This document shows, piece after piece, positions 1-7,524 of a stretch of DNA of 30,569 nt. The DNA comes from Prevotellaceae bacterium UBA711 (GTDB taxonomy: Bacteria; Bacteroidota; Bacteroidia; Bacteroidales; Bacteroidaceae). The position numbers were made by a program, and so were the translations under genes. The stretch covers positions 11,387 through 41,955 of the forward strand of contig DBLZ01000077.1 in assembly GCA_002297545.1 (NCBI GenBank). The letters run 5' to 3'. Each line of letters opens with the position of its first letter. The first letter of the stretch is position 1. Below the pieces are notes generated by a model. The model saw nothing but the letters and a program-made list of their open reading frames with translations. It did no database searches and had not been told where the DNA came from.

Positions 1-56
1 CCGTCGGCACTGAAAACGGATGTCATTCCGATTTTCTTTCCTAATAATCCTGGCAT
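1..56 (-). CDS. rplC: 50S ribosomal protein L3, N-terminal fragment (runs off the window)
   Basis: Only the first 18 codons and two further bases are inside the window. They translate to MPGLLGKKIGMTSVFSAD, the conserved N-terminus of bacterial L3, an early-assembly 23S rRNA-binding protein placed near the peptidyl transferase centre. The ATG occupies 54-56. In many bacteria rplC follows rpsJ directly; here 344 nt separate them, and that gap carries a terminator for rpsJ and a promoter for rplC. The gene therefore probably opens its own S10-type operon (rplC, rplD, rplW and so on beyond the left edge). The identification rests on a short but very characteristic peptide. Confidence 0.9.
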   Translation of the reverse strand, partial: MPGLLGKKIGMTSVFSAD

Positions 57-137
57 TTCAGTTTAATTAAATAATGTGTTGTTAATTAGTTTCGTTTCTC
101 TATCTCTTCTCTTCCGCGAGCCTTCCAAACGGCACAC

Positions 138-169
138 AAAAAGAGAATCGCCATTATATTGGCGTTCTC
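138..169 (-). promoter_or_regulatory. Terminator-like hairpin in the rplC leader (possible attenuator)
   Basis: On the minus strand GAGAACGCCA (169-160) can pair with TGGCGATTCTC (153-143) with one bulged base and a 6-nt loop, and TTTTT (142-138) follows at once. It lies between the proposed rplC promoter (219-249) and the rplC ATG (56), so it would be transcribed in the leader. Its shape fits an intrinsic terminator used as an attenuator, which would suit autogenous control of a ribosomal-protein operon. The structure is seen; the regulatory role is inferred. Confidence 0.5.
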
Positions 170-218
170 ACGGACGATTTGATAGCCTAAGCCAGCGCAT
201 ACCTTCCTTTTCCGAGTG

Positions 219-249
219 CAAAGATACATATTTTTCTTTAAGCCACAAA
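219..249 (-). promoter_or_regulatory. Bacteroidetes-type promoter for rplC
   Basis: On the minus strand TTTG (249-246), 19 nt, then TATCTTTG (226-219) matches the Bacteroidetes primary sigma consensus TTTG-N19..21-TAnnTTTG. Transcription would start near 212-214, giving a leader of about 155 nt to the rplC ATG at 56. Confidence 0.75.
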
Positions 250-332
250 CAATTACGGCAAAATAATACACCAATTGCAGCAACATCGCACAAATTATCC
301 TCTACAAGAGGCAAAAGTGGCAGCAAAAGAGA

Positions 333-369
333 CAAAACAAAGGCTCCCGTACATATTCATACGAGAGCC
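333..369 (-). terminator. Intrinsic terminator after rpsJ
   Basis: Minus-strand GGCTCTCGTA (369-360) pairs with TACGGGAGCC (351-342) apart from one T-G wobble, with an 8-nt loop, followed by the T-rich tail TTTGTTTTG (341-333). It begins 31 nt past the rpsJ stop. It would end the rpsL-rpsG-fusA-rpsJ transcript before rplC. Confidence 0.7.
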
Positions 370-400
370 CTTATGTTATAAAACATCCCAATAAAGGATA

Positions 401-706
401 TCAGACCTTGATCTCAACCTCAACGCCACTGGGCAATTCAAGTTTCATCAGTGCATCAACAGTCTTCTCATTGCTTGAGTAGATGTCAATAAGACGCTTG
501 TATGCGCACAACTGGAACTGCTCACGGCTCTTCTTGTTAACGAAGGTAGAGCGATTGACGGTAAAGATGCGCTTGTGAGTGGGCAGAGGAATAGGACCGG
601 AAACTATAGCTCCGGTAATCTTCACTGTCTTCACAATCTTCTCGGCAGACTTGTCCACCAACATGTGATCATAGCTCTTGAGCTTGATACGAATTTTCTG
701 ACTCAT
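401..706 (-). CDS. rpsJ: 30S ribosomal protein S10
   Basis: The 101-residue product has the standard S10 length and sequence, including the GPIPLPTHKRIFTVNRS segment around residues 37-53 that lies in the extended loop penetrating the 30S head. S10 is a structural protein of the small subunit and also the NusE partner of NusB in antitermination. It is the last gene of the rpsL-rpsG-fusA-rpsJ unit, 105 nt after fusA, and is followed by a good intrinsic terminator. Its separation from rplC is the one unusual point. The ATG at 704-706 gives the expected MSQKIRIKLKSYDH start. Confidence 0.97.
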   Translation of the reverse strand: MSQKIRIKLKSYDHMLVDKSAEKIVKTVKITGAIVSGPIPLPTHKRIFTVNRSTFVNKKSREQFQLCAYKRLIDIYSSNEKTVDALMKLELPSGVEVEIKV

Positions 707-732
707 TAGTTCTTATTTGTTAATTATCCGTA

Positions 733-786
733 TAAGGTGGAGACACCCGTTAAGAGTCGTTTGCTAACGGATGCTCACACCTTATT
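733..786 (-). promoter_or_regulatory. Structured spacer between fusA and rpsJ
   Basis: In the 105-nt spacer, minus-strand ATAAGGTG (786-779) pairs with CACCTTAT (740-733), and inside it CCGTTA (771-766) pairs with TAACGG (753-748), giving a two-tier hairpin. No T tract follows, so termination is unlikely. It may affect mRNA processing or rpsJ translation. The structure is visible; the role is inferred. Confidence 0.4.
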
Positions 787-811
787 TATTATTACATGTA
801 ATCTCGAAGCA

Positions 812-2929
812 TTAGAGGAGGTCAGCACGTCCCTTCATCTCTTCCAGTACAGCCTTAGCAACACCGGTACTAACGGGAGCATGGTGATCATAGGTCATTG
901 AGCTGGTAGCACGACCGGAAGTAATGGTACGCAATGCGGTAACGTAGCCGAACATCTCTGCCAAGGGCACCATAGCCTTCACCAAGCGGGCACCGGTACG
1001 AGTGGTATCCATACCCTCAACCTGGCCACGACGCTTGTTCAAGTCACCGATAACGTCACCCATATTCTCCTCGGGAGTAACAACCTCGAGCTTCATAATG
1101 GGCTCCATCAGCACAGGCTTTGCCTTGGCACAGCATGCCTTGTATGCCATCTGGGCAGCGATTTCGAATGACAACTGATCAGAGTCAACGGGGTGGAAAG
1201 AACCATCCAGCAACTCAACCTTCAAGCTATCCATGGGGAAGCCACCAAGCACACCATTCTTCATGGCCGCCTCAAAGCCCTTCTGTACGCTGGGAATAAA
1301 CTCCTTGGGAATGTTACCACCGGTAACGCTGTTGATGAACTGCAGAGGAGTCTCGGTGTAATCCTCGTCACGGGGACCAACATTGACAATGATGTCAGCA
1401 AACTTACCGCGACCACCTGACTGCTTCTTATAAACCTCGCGGTGGTTAACTGTAGCAGTAATTGCCTCCTTGTAGTTAACCTGAGGCTTACCCTGATTAC
1501 ACTCCACCTTGAACTCGCGCTTCAGGCGGTCGATGATGATATCCAAGTGCAACTCGCCCATACCTGAAATAACAGTCTGGCCGCTCTGCTCATCAGTCTT
1601 GACAGTAAAGGTAGGATCCTCCTCAGCGAGTTTCTGCAGACCCAAGCTCAACTTATCCAGATCTTTCTGTGTCTTCGGCTCAACCGCGATACCGATAACA
1701 GGATCGGGGAAGTCCATAGATTCCAGTACAATGGGAGCATCCTCTTCACACAATGTATCACCGGTACGGATATCCTTGAAGCCTACACCGGCGCCAATGT
1801 CACCTGCAGACACGCAGTCAACAGGGTTCTGAGCATTTGAATGCATCTGGAACAGACGGCTGACGCGCTCTTTCTTGCCGGAACGTACATTGTAGATATA
1901 CGAGCCGGCCTCTATCTTACCGGAATATACGCGGAAGAAAGTCAGACGACCAACATAGGGGTCTGTGGCAATCTTGAACGCAAGAGCAGAAGTCTTCTCG
2001 TCCTCACTGGGCTTACGATCCTCTTCCTCACCGGTATCGGGGTTGGTACCCACGATATTGGGAGTATCCAAAGGAGAGGGCAGGAACATGCAAACATAGT
2101 CCAGCAGGGTCTGCACGCCCTTATTCTTAAATGAAGAGCCACAGGTCATAGGAACAATGTCAAGGCTGAGAGTACCCTTACGGATAGCAGCGACAATCTC
2201 CTCTTCGGTAAGGCTGTCGGGATCCTCGAAGTACTTCTCCAGGAGAGTATCATCCTGCTCGGCAGCAAGCTCTATCATCTTGCCACGCCATTCCTCACAT
2301 TCTGCGAGCATGTCTGCAGGGATATCGTCCACCTCATACTCTGCACCCATGGTCTCATCGTGCCAGAATATAGCCTTCATCTTGATGAGGTCAACGATAC
2401 CCTTGAACGTCTCTTCTGCACCTATGGGCACAGCAACAACGCAGGGAGTAGCACCGAGAACATCTTTCATCTGGCGCACAACCTCAAAGAAGTCAGCACC
2501 GGAACGGTCCATCTTGTTTACATAGCCAATACGCGGAACGTTGTACTTATCAGCCTGGCGCCATACGGTCTCAGACTGAGGCTCAACGCCACCCACTGCA
2601 CAATAAGTTGCCACTGCACCGTCCAGCACACGCAGAGAGCGCTCCACCTCGGCGGTAAAGTCAACGTGTCCCGGAGTATCGATCAAATTGAACTTATACT
2701 TGTTTCCATTCCAAGTCCAGTAGGCAGTTGTAGCAGCAGAGGTGATGGTGATACCGCGCTCCTGCTCCTGAGCCATCCAGTCCATAGTAGCAGAACCATC
2801 GTGGGTTTCACCGATCTTGTGAGTCTTACCCGTATAGAACAGAATACGCTCGCTGGTAGTCGTCTTACCGGCATCGATGTGAGCCATAATACCGATGTTG
2901 CGAGTCAAATGCAAATCTTGCTTTGCCAT
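812..2929 (-). CDS. fusA: Translation elongation factor G
   Basis: EF-G is the GTPase that drives ribosome translocation and, with RRF, recycling. The 705-residue product has the full family length. The GTPase motifs are all present: P-loop AHIDAGKTT at residues 16-24, ERGITI of switch I at about 57-62, DTPGHVDF at 84-91 and NKMD at 138-141. The C-terminal part keeps the domain IV/V pattern, with the QMAYKA and DVIGDLNKRRG segments. It follows rpsG by 30 nt and precedes rpsJ, the classical str order, so it is the housekeeping copy. The MAKQDLHLTRNIGIMAHIDAG start is the expected one. Confidence 0.97.
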   Translation of the reverse strand: MAKQDLHLTRNIGIMAHIDAGKTTTSERILFYTGKTHKIGETHDGSATMDWMAQEQERGITITSAATTAYWTWNGNKYKFNLIDTPGHVDFTAEVERSLRVLDGAVATYCAVGGVEPQSETVWRQADKYNVPRIGYVNKMDRSGADFFEVVRQMKDVLGATPCVVAVPIGAEETFKGIVDLIKMKAIFWHDETMGAEYEVDDIPADMLAECEEWRGKMIELAAEQDDTLLEKYFEDPDSLTEEEIVAAIRKGTLSLDIVPMTCGSSFKNKGVQTLLDYVCMFLPSPLDTPNIVGTNPDTGEEEDRKPSEDEKTSALAFKIATDPYVGRLTFFRVYSGKIEAGSYIYNVRSGKKERVSRLFQMHSNAQNPVDCVSAGDIGAGVGFKDIRTGDTLCEEDAPIVLESMDFPDPVIGIAVEPKTQKDLDKLSLGLQKLAEEDPTFTVKTDEQSGQTVISGMGELHLDIIIDRLKREFKVECNQGKPQVNYKEAITATVNHREVYKKQSGGRGKFADIIVNVGPRDEDYTETPLQFINSVTGGNIPKEFIPSVQKGFEAAMKNGVLGGFPMDSLKVELLDGSFHPVDSDQLSFEIAAQMAYKACCAKAKPVLMEPIMKLEVVTPEENMGDVIGDLNKRRGQVEGMDTTRTGARLVKAMVPLAEMFGYVTALRTITSGRATSSMTYDHHAPVSTGVAKAVLEEMKGRADLL

Positions 2930-2959
2930 TGTATTGTATAATGTATTAGTGATGGACTA

Positions 2960-3436
2960 TTAGAAACGGAAATGGGCAAACGCACGGTTAGCCTCGGCCA
3001 TACGGTGCATGTCCTCCTTACGCTTGTAAGCACCGCCCTGTTCGTTGTAGGCATCCTGAATCTCGGCAGCCAGCTTGTCGGCCATGGTCTTGCCGCCGCG
3101 CTTGCGGGCGAACAGAATCATGTTCTTCATGCTGACACTCTCCTTACGGTCGGGGCGTACCTCTGTGGGCACCTGGAAAGTGGCACCACCGATACGACGG
3201 CTCTTTACCTCCACCTGGGGAGTGATCTTATCCAAAGCCTCTTTCCAAATCTGCAGTGCGGGCTTCTCCTCGCTCTGCATCTTGGCAGCTACTATCTCGA
3301 GGGCGTTATAGAAGATATCATAGGATATACTCTTCTTGCCATCGTACATCAAGTGGTTAACGAACTTTGAAACCTTCACGTCGCCGAACTTAGGATCCGG
3401 AAGGATGACTCTCTTTTTAGGTTTAGCTTTACGCAT
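2960..3436 (-). CDS. rpsG: 30S ribosomal protein S7
   Basis: The product is 158 residues, the usual S7 length. It carries the conserved MRKAKPKKR start and the basic VEVKSRRIGGATFQVPTEVRP segment near residues 75-95 that contacts the 3' major domain of 16S rRNA. S7 nucleates assembly of the 30S head and lines the E-site. It lies between rpsL (158 nt upstream, with a strong GC-rich hairpin in the gap) and fusA (30 nt downstream), as in the str operon, where S7 is the autoregulator in Escherichia coli. Whether the hairpin upstream is its target here cannot be judged. Confidence 0.96.
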   Translation of the reverse strand: MRKAKPKKRVILPDPKFGDVKVSKFVNHLMYDGKKSISYDIFYNALEIVAAKMQSEEKPALQIWKEALDKITPQVEVKSRRIGGATFQVPTEVRPDRKESVSMKNMILFARKRGGKTMADKLAAEIQDAYNEQGGAYKRKEDMHRMAEANRAFAHFRF

Positions 3437-3562
3437 TTCTTTATGTGTTTTGTGTTCAGGATTGCATCTTGTACTTCTTGCTTCAACACCTGCCGCTGCA
3501 GGGTTTACTCAGGACACAGACTGCAACACCAAAACGTTTGTTCTTAATTGTTGTTATTCCGC

Positions 3563-3589
3563 GGAGGGGAGGACTCGCCTCCCTCCTCC
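3563..3589 (-). other. GC-rich hairpin between rpsL and rpsG
   Basis: Right after the rpsL stop, minus-strand GGAGGAGGGAGG (3589-3578) faces CCTCCCCTCC (3572-3563) across a 5-nt loop. No T tract follows, so it is not a standard terminator. It may protect or process the mRNA, or act as a partial terminator that sets the rpsL to rpsG ratio. Confidence 0.45.
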
Positions 3590-3594
3590 GGGAT

Positions 3595-3978
3595 TTACTT
3601 TTTAGCTGCCTTGGGGCGCTTAGCACCGTACTTTGAACGACGCTGGGTGCGGTTTGCAACACCGGCGGTATCCAATGTACCACGAACGATGTGATAACGT
3701 ACACCGGGAAGGTCCTTCACACGACCGCCACGAACCAGCACAATGCTATGCTCCTGAAGATTGTGTCCCTCGCCGGGAATGTAGCAGTTAACTTCCTTTG
3801 TGTTTGTCAGACGCACACGAGCTACCTTACGCATAGCTGAGTTAGGCTTCTTAGGTGTGGTGGTGTAGACACGAACACATACGCCACGACGCTGAGGACA
3901 GCAGTCCAAAGCGGGGCTCTTGCTCTTGTCCTCCAACACAGCACGGCCTTTTCTTACCAATTGTTGAATTGTAGGCAT
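3595..3978 (-). CDS. rpsL: 30S ribosomal protein S12
   Basis: S12 sits at the 30S decoding centre and takes part in tRNA selection. The 127-residue product shows the MPTIQQLVRKGR start, the TTPKKPNSAMRKVARVRLT segment (residues about 40-58, holding the lysine changed in streptomycin-resistant mutants of other species) and PGEGHNLQEHS at about 88-98. It is the first gene of the str-type unit and has a Bacteroidetes -7 box at 4052-4059, about 67 nt upstream of its transcript-leader end. Confidence 0.97.
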   Translation of the reverse strand: MPTIQQLVRKGRAVLEDKSKSPALDCCPQRRGVCVRVYTTTPKKPNSAMRKVARVRLTNTKEVNCYIPGEGHNLQEHSIVLVRGGRVKDLPGVRYHIVRGTLDTAGVANRTQRRSKYGAKRPKAAKK

Positions 3979-4026
3979 TTTCTTTTGCTTTTAGTTATAT
4001 ATAATTATGTGTATACAATTAAGGGA

Positions 4027-4059
4027 GGGCACAATATGCCCATTCGGGTCACAAAGGTA
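4027..4059 (-). promoter_or_regulatory. Promoter -7 box and small leader hairpin for rpsL; rest of 3979-4350 empty
   Basis: Minus-strand TACCTTTG (4059-4052) fits the TAnnTTTG box. No convincing TTTG is seen 19-21 nt upstream. Just downstream a small hairpin, GGGCA (4041-4037) with TGCCC (4031-4027), would lie at the start of the leader. I see no gene in the remaining stretch up to the promoter at 4351; the open frames there have no recognisable features. Confidence 0.5.
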
Positions 4060-4350
4060 CAACAAAAATCCGAGAAACCGACTGCTTGGCTTACACTAAA
4101 CACACATCAGCACCGCACAACGAATACTTTTAACAGTTATTAACTCCGCGCAACACAACAACGTGACTTATCATGCAAAAATACAAGGCTTCAGGGGTAC
4201 TGCAACGAAGCTGCTCCTGAGCATTGGCATGATGCTTCGCGGCATGCCACGGACATGGCATACACCTTATATATTATTACGCACACGGGCGCGAGAGAGT
4301 ATTGTTTGCACACTTTCTTATACCGACAAGGCAGATTGGCAAACCGGCTC

Positions 4351-4381
4351 TTGCCGGTGTGGCGAAAAAGCACGACCTTTG
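4351..4381 (+). promoter_or_regulatory. Probable promoter of the HD-domain gene
   Basis: TTG (4351-4353), a 20-nt spacer and GACCTTTG (4374-4381) resemble the Bacteroidetes consensus with one mismatch in the -7 box (G for T at its first base). A start near 4387 would leave a leader of about 55 nt before the ATG at 4444. Confidence 0.5.
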
Positions 4382-4443
4382 TAAGAGCAAATCCGGATTG
4401 CCACAAGCACACAGTGAAATCCACACGCAACAACAACACAGCC

Positions 4444-5139
4444 ATGCATACATACCCCGGCAAACGACAAAAACAATATCAGGATAAACATCCGAATGCA
4501 GAAGTGGAGTCATACATTGAGAACGAGGTTATTCCAAAGTATGCAAGGTTTGATGCTGCACACCGAGAGGACCATGCACGTATGGTGATAGAGCAGAGTA
4601 TGTCAATCGCAGAGGCTCTGAACCGGCGCGAAGAAGCCCCCATCCCGGTCAACATGGACATGGTATATGTCATTGCGGCGATGCACGACCTCGGGCTTGA
4701 ATTCGATCGCAAGACGCATCATCTGGAGTCGGGGCGCATCATGCGCCAAGACCTGCACCTCAGGACATATTTCACGGAGGACGAGATTGAAGTAATGGCT
4801 CAGGCGGTCGAAGACCACCGTGCCTCGTCCACCCGCGAGCCGCGCAGCATATACGGCAAGATTGTATCCGAGGCAGACCGCTTCATTGTCCCGGAAACCA
4901 TTATCGAGCGAACCGTGCAATACGGACTTGCACATTACCCGGACATCGACCGGGAGAGCCATTGGCTGCGTACGCTCTCCCATCTGCACGAGAAGTATGC
5001 CGAAGGCGGCTATCTCCGGTTGTGGTTTCCCGAATCCCCCAACGTTGCGCGCCTCGAAGCCCTCCGCGACATCATCCGCGATGAGCCGCACCTCAAGAAG
5101 ATTTTCGATGCCACGTACGACAAGCTGACGCACGAGTGA
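4444..5139 (+). CDS. HD-domain phosphohydrolase
   Basis: The HD superfamily comprises metal-dependent phosphohydrolases acting on nucleotides and related phosphoesters. In the 231-residue product the metal ligands appear in order: H44 (in AHREDHARMV), H81-D82 (MHDLGL), and D145 in the KIVSEADRF segment. EDH at 123-125 adds a further acidic/His pair. The closest general type is the stand-alone HD hydrolase of the YpgQ/YedJ kind; the substrate cannot be told. I chose the ATG at 4444 rather than 4255, because the upstream extension has no family character and the promoter lies between the two. It is convergent with bioD and separated from it by palindromic hairpins. Confidence 0.8.
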   Translation: MHTYPGKRQKQYQDKHPNAEVESYIENEVIPKYARFDAAHREDHARMVIEQSMSIAEALNRREEAPIPVNMDMVYVIAAMHDLGLEFDRKTHHLESGRIMRQDLHLRTYFTEDEIEVMAQAVEDHRASSTREPRSIYGKIVSEADRFIVPETIIERTVQYGLAHYPDIDRESHWLRTLSHLHEKYAEGGYLRLWFPESPNVARLEALRDIIRDEPHLKKIFDATYDKLTHE

Positions 5140-5262
5140 CGCCCCTGCAGTGGCTTCACATCACACGAACCCTTGCCTCAGCGAATGTACATTTCCACGC
5201 TGCAAGGACCAAGGGCGCACCCGGCCCACGCGCATGCAAGCATCTTGTGGTGAGCAAGTCAA

Positions 5263-5343
5263 ATAAACCGGTTTATACGAACGAGAGAACCGGTTTGTTC
5301 TGTCAAAAGAACCGGTTTATACGATTGCACAAACCGGTTCTTT
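5263..5343. repeat. Cluster of AACCGGTT palindromes with a terminator-like hairpin
   Basis: Four AACCGGTT cores lie within 81 nt. The first is the 14-nt palindrome at 5263-5276, the second at 5287-5297. The last two form a perfect 13-bp stem, AAAGAACCGGTTT (5306-5318) with AAACCGGTTCTTT (5331-5343), around a 12-nt loop. It lies between convergent genes (HD hydrolase and bioD), so it may terminate both transcripts. A relative with the same core and the same loop length sits at 14936-14971. I see no gene in the rest of 5140-5457. Confidence 0.75.
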
Positions 5344-5457
5344 CGTCCGCATGACGGTGGGACGCATGCACCAAGGCCACGGGGCGTGCCCTACAGAACC
5401 CGCACCTGTCATCCTCTTCTTTCCATGGCAGACGCGGATTTATCACGAAGACAGATG

Positions 5458-6111
5458 TCACAGACATGGAACGATGACAAACTCCGCCCCGGGGAAGTGC
5501 TTCTGCAGATACGTTTGCAGATACTCCATAGTGTCCGTCTGTATGATCTTATCCTCGCCTTCGGGGTAGAGGTTGTAGACGAGCGAATGCAAGCGTATGC
5601 CGCGATGCTCCACGGCCTCCAGACTGAGCAACGTGTGGTTGATGCTGCCCAGACGGCCGGATGTGACGAGAATCAGCGAATACCCCTGCTGCGCCACAAA
5701 ATCTATGGTCAGCAGGTCGCGTGTCAGGGGCACCATCAGTCCGCCAGCGCCCTCCAGCAGCACAACATCATACCTGTCCGCCAGGGTCTCCGTAGCACAG
5801 CGGATCTTGTCAAAGTCTATCTCGCGCCTGTCTATCTCCGCCGCCAGATGTGGCGAACAGGGATAGGTGAATATCTCCGGCATTGTCAGGCCCTCGCGAT
5901 CCTCGGGCAGCAGGCCGCAGCCCATGATGTGGCGGTGGCGTTCGATGTCCTCGGACAGGTCGGTATTGCCCGTCTGTATCAACTTCTGCGTGATGGTGCG
6001 CCGCCCGCAGCGGTTCCACTCGCGGGCCAGATAGCCGGTGGCATAGCTCTTGCCTATATTCGTGTCTATGCCGCTGACGAAAATTACGTTGTCTTTAATC
6101 ATTGTCTTCAT
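5458..6111 (-). CDS. bioD: ATP-dependent dethiobiotin synthetase
   Basis: BioD closes the ureido ring of 7,8-diaminopelargonate with CO2 and ATP to form dethiobiotin, the penultimate step of biotin synthesis. The 217-residue product has the P-loop variant GIDTNIGKS at 14-22, a TQKLIQTG segment at 41-48 matching the family KPVQTG region, and EGAGGLMVPL at 120-129, the BioD-specific glycine-rich segment. Length is normal for the family. It is the last gene of the cluster and overlaps the end of bioC by 17 nt, which implies translational coupling. An alternative start, the Met at residue 4, would reduce the overlap. Confidence 0.93.
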   Translation of the reverse strand: MKTMIKDNVIFVSGIDTNIGKSYATGYLAREWNRCGRRTITQKLIQTGNTDLSEDIERHRHIMGCGLLPEDREGLTMPEIFTYPCSPHLAAEIDRREIDFDKIRCATETLADRYDVVLLEGAGGLMVPLTRDLLTIDFVAQQGYSLILVTSGRLGSINHTLLSLEAVEHRGIRLHSLVYNLYPEGEDKIIQTDTMEYLQTYLQKHFPGAEFVIVPCL

Positions 6112-6862
6112 TTGCTTCCAGTATTAAGTATATGGGGTGATAGGTCAGTTCCACCTGACCGTCGGCTGTACCGAAGCGTCGGGTGTATTCCCGTGAAAAG
6201 GCCGTCAGACGCTCTTTCGTCCACGCCTGACGCCGTATGCCCGAGACGCCGGTCTGCCGGAGGTGGCGCAGCACGTCCACGGGCGAAGGCAGTCTCACCT
6301 GTATCCTCTCGTCCACGGCCCGCAACACACGATAGCCAACGTCCGTGAGGTCGTGCCGCCACTCCCCCACCGTCCTGTACTCCAGAGCCGTTCCCGTCAG
6401 CGTGCGTATCTCACGCAGATTGTCCCGGCCAAAGGTGGCTATGGCCATGTAGCCCCGGGGCAGCAATGCTTCGCGGCAGCGACGCATGAAATCCATCGGC
6501 GCATCGAACCATTGCAGGGCCGAGCACGTCACTATCAGCGTGACGCCCTGCGGAGCCGGAGCCTGCTCTGCATCGGCTGCAGCGAAGTGTACCCGTTCGG
6601 ACAGCACCGAGGCAAGCCGAGCCTCCATCTCCGGACAGATATCATTCAGCCACATCTCGCCGGGAGTATGCATGCGCAGATAAGCCCGTGTAAACAGCCC
6701 CGTGCCACAGCCCACTTCCCACACACATCGGTGCCAAGCGTCGGGCACATGGCAGTGCACCATCTCAGCCAACCTCTGCGCTATGCGCTGCTGTGCCGTA
6801 GCCTCGCGCGAATACGTATTGACGGCGCGGGCAAAGCGTTGCCTTATCAATTCCTTGTCCAT
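6095..6862 (-). CDS. bioC: Malonyl-ACP O-methyltransferase BioC
   Basis: BioC methylates the free carboxyl of malonyl-ACP with S-adenosylmethionine so that fatty acid synthesis can extend it to pimeloyl-ACP methyl ester. The 255-residue product has the SAM-binding motif EVGCGTG at 49-55 and CSALQWFD at 113-120, matching the family's xxALQW segment. The N-terminus DKELIRQRFARAVNTYSREATAQ is typical of BioC, which begins with a helix and the AxxYxxxAxxQ pattern. It overlaps bioG by 16 nt and bioD by 17 nt. The presence of both bioC and bioG shows the pimelate moiety is made by the BioC-BioG/BioH-type route. Confidence 0.93.
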   Translation of the reverse strand: MDKELIRQRFARAVNTYSREATAQQRIAQRLAEMVHCHVPDAWHRCVWEVGCGTGLFTRAYLRMHTPGEMWLNDICPEMEARLASVLSERVHFAAADAEQAPAPQGVTLIVTCSALQWFDAPMDFMRRCREALLPRGYMAIATFGRDNLREIRTLTGTALEYRTVGEWRHDLTDVGYRVLRAVDERIQVRLPSPVDVLRHLRQTGVSGIRRQAWTKERLTAFSREYTRRFGTADGQVELTYHPIYLILEANEDND

Positions 6863-7524
6863 GTCAAGTCTGTCTCTATCAAATGTTTCATCACGGCGAC
6901 ATCATAGTGGGCCGCGTCCACGGTCCTCACCTCCGCCACGTCCTGCCACGCCGCCAACTGGTTGGCAGGCGGGAATATGCGGTCGCGCAGCCCCACCACA
7001 GCCAGGTCCCACTGCAACGTGTGGGAACCATCCGCCACAAGCACGGCATCGTGCAACGCCTGCAACTCTCCATGCAGTTCATCCACCGTGCGCTGCGGCG
7101 CACGCTCCATGAACAGGCGCAGGGCATCACCGGATCCACACATACGCCGGCGGAACTTTGCCAATACCGTTTCCGAGAAGCCGCGGAGCGTGCCCTCGAA
7201 GACACTCACGGGTATTCCACGCACATCGTCCATGGGGAAGGGCGTACCGTTGAAGGCCACACGGCCGGCCCAGGGCAGCGTCATCCCGCCCAGCACACGG
7301 CCGGCCACCCACACACCCATGGACCATGCCAGCAGATGCAGGCTCCGGTATCCGGCCAGCGGAGAGGCGTCAAAGCTCATGGAACGGTAGTCGTAGCACA
7401 ACATCACGTCCACACCCTCCCCAACGGCAGACGGCAGATCTATCAGTCGTTCGTCCATACCCCATCCGCCGAAGATCAACAGCAGGCGATCACTGCCACG
7501 TCGTCGTGCAAACACCTGTCTCAT
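6847..7524 (-). CDS. bioG: Pimeloyl-ACP methyl ester esterase BioG
   Basis: BioG removes the methyl group from pimeloyl-ACP methyl ester, ending the BioC-primed chain elongation; it replaces BioH in many bacteria. The product (225 residues from the chosen start) shows an FGGWG oxyanion-type segment at 18-22, the nucleophile elbow AWSMG at 66-70 with Ser68, and AAHYD near 204-208 with a likely catalytic His206, as in the DUF452/BioG family. I chose the ATG at 7522-7524 because it overlaps the bioF stop as ATGA, a coupling arrangement, and removes 12 unlikely upstream residues. It overlaps bioC at its 3' end. Confidence 0.9.
   Translation of the reverse strand: MRQVFARRRGSDRLLLIFGGWGMDERLIDLPSAVGEGVDVMLCYDYRSMSFDASPLAGYRSLHLLAWSMGVWVAGRVLGGMTLPWAGRVAFNGTPFPMDDVRGIPVSVFEGTLRGFSETVLAKFRRRMCGSGDALRLFMERAPQRTVDELHGELQALHDAVLVADGSHTLQWDLAVVGLRDRIFPPANQLAAWQDVAEVRTVDAAHYDVAVMKHLIETDLTWTRN

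Noticed and set aside
4255..4443. Longer N-terminus of the HD-domain protein
   Set aside because: These codons lie over the proposed promoter, have no HD-family features, and the ATG at 4444 gives a normal protein.
5386..6348. 320-codon plus-strand frame over bioD/bioC
   Set aside because: Antisense shadow; bioD and bioC carry clear family motifs on the other strand.
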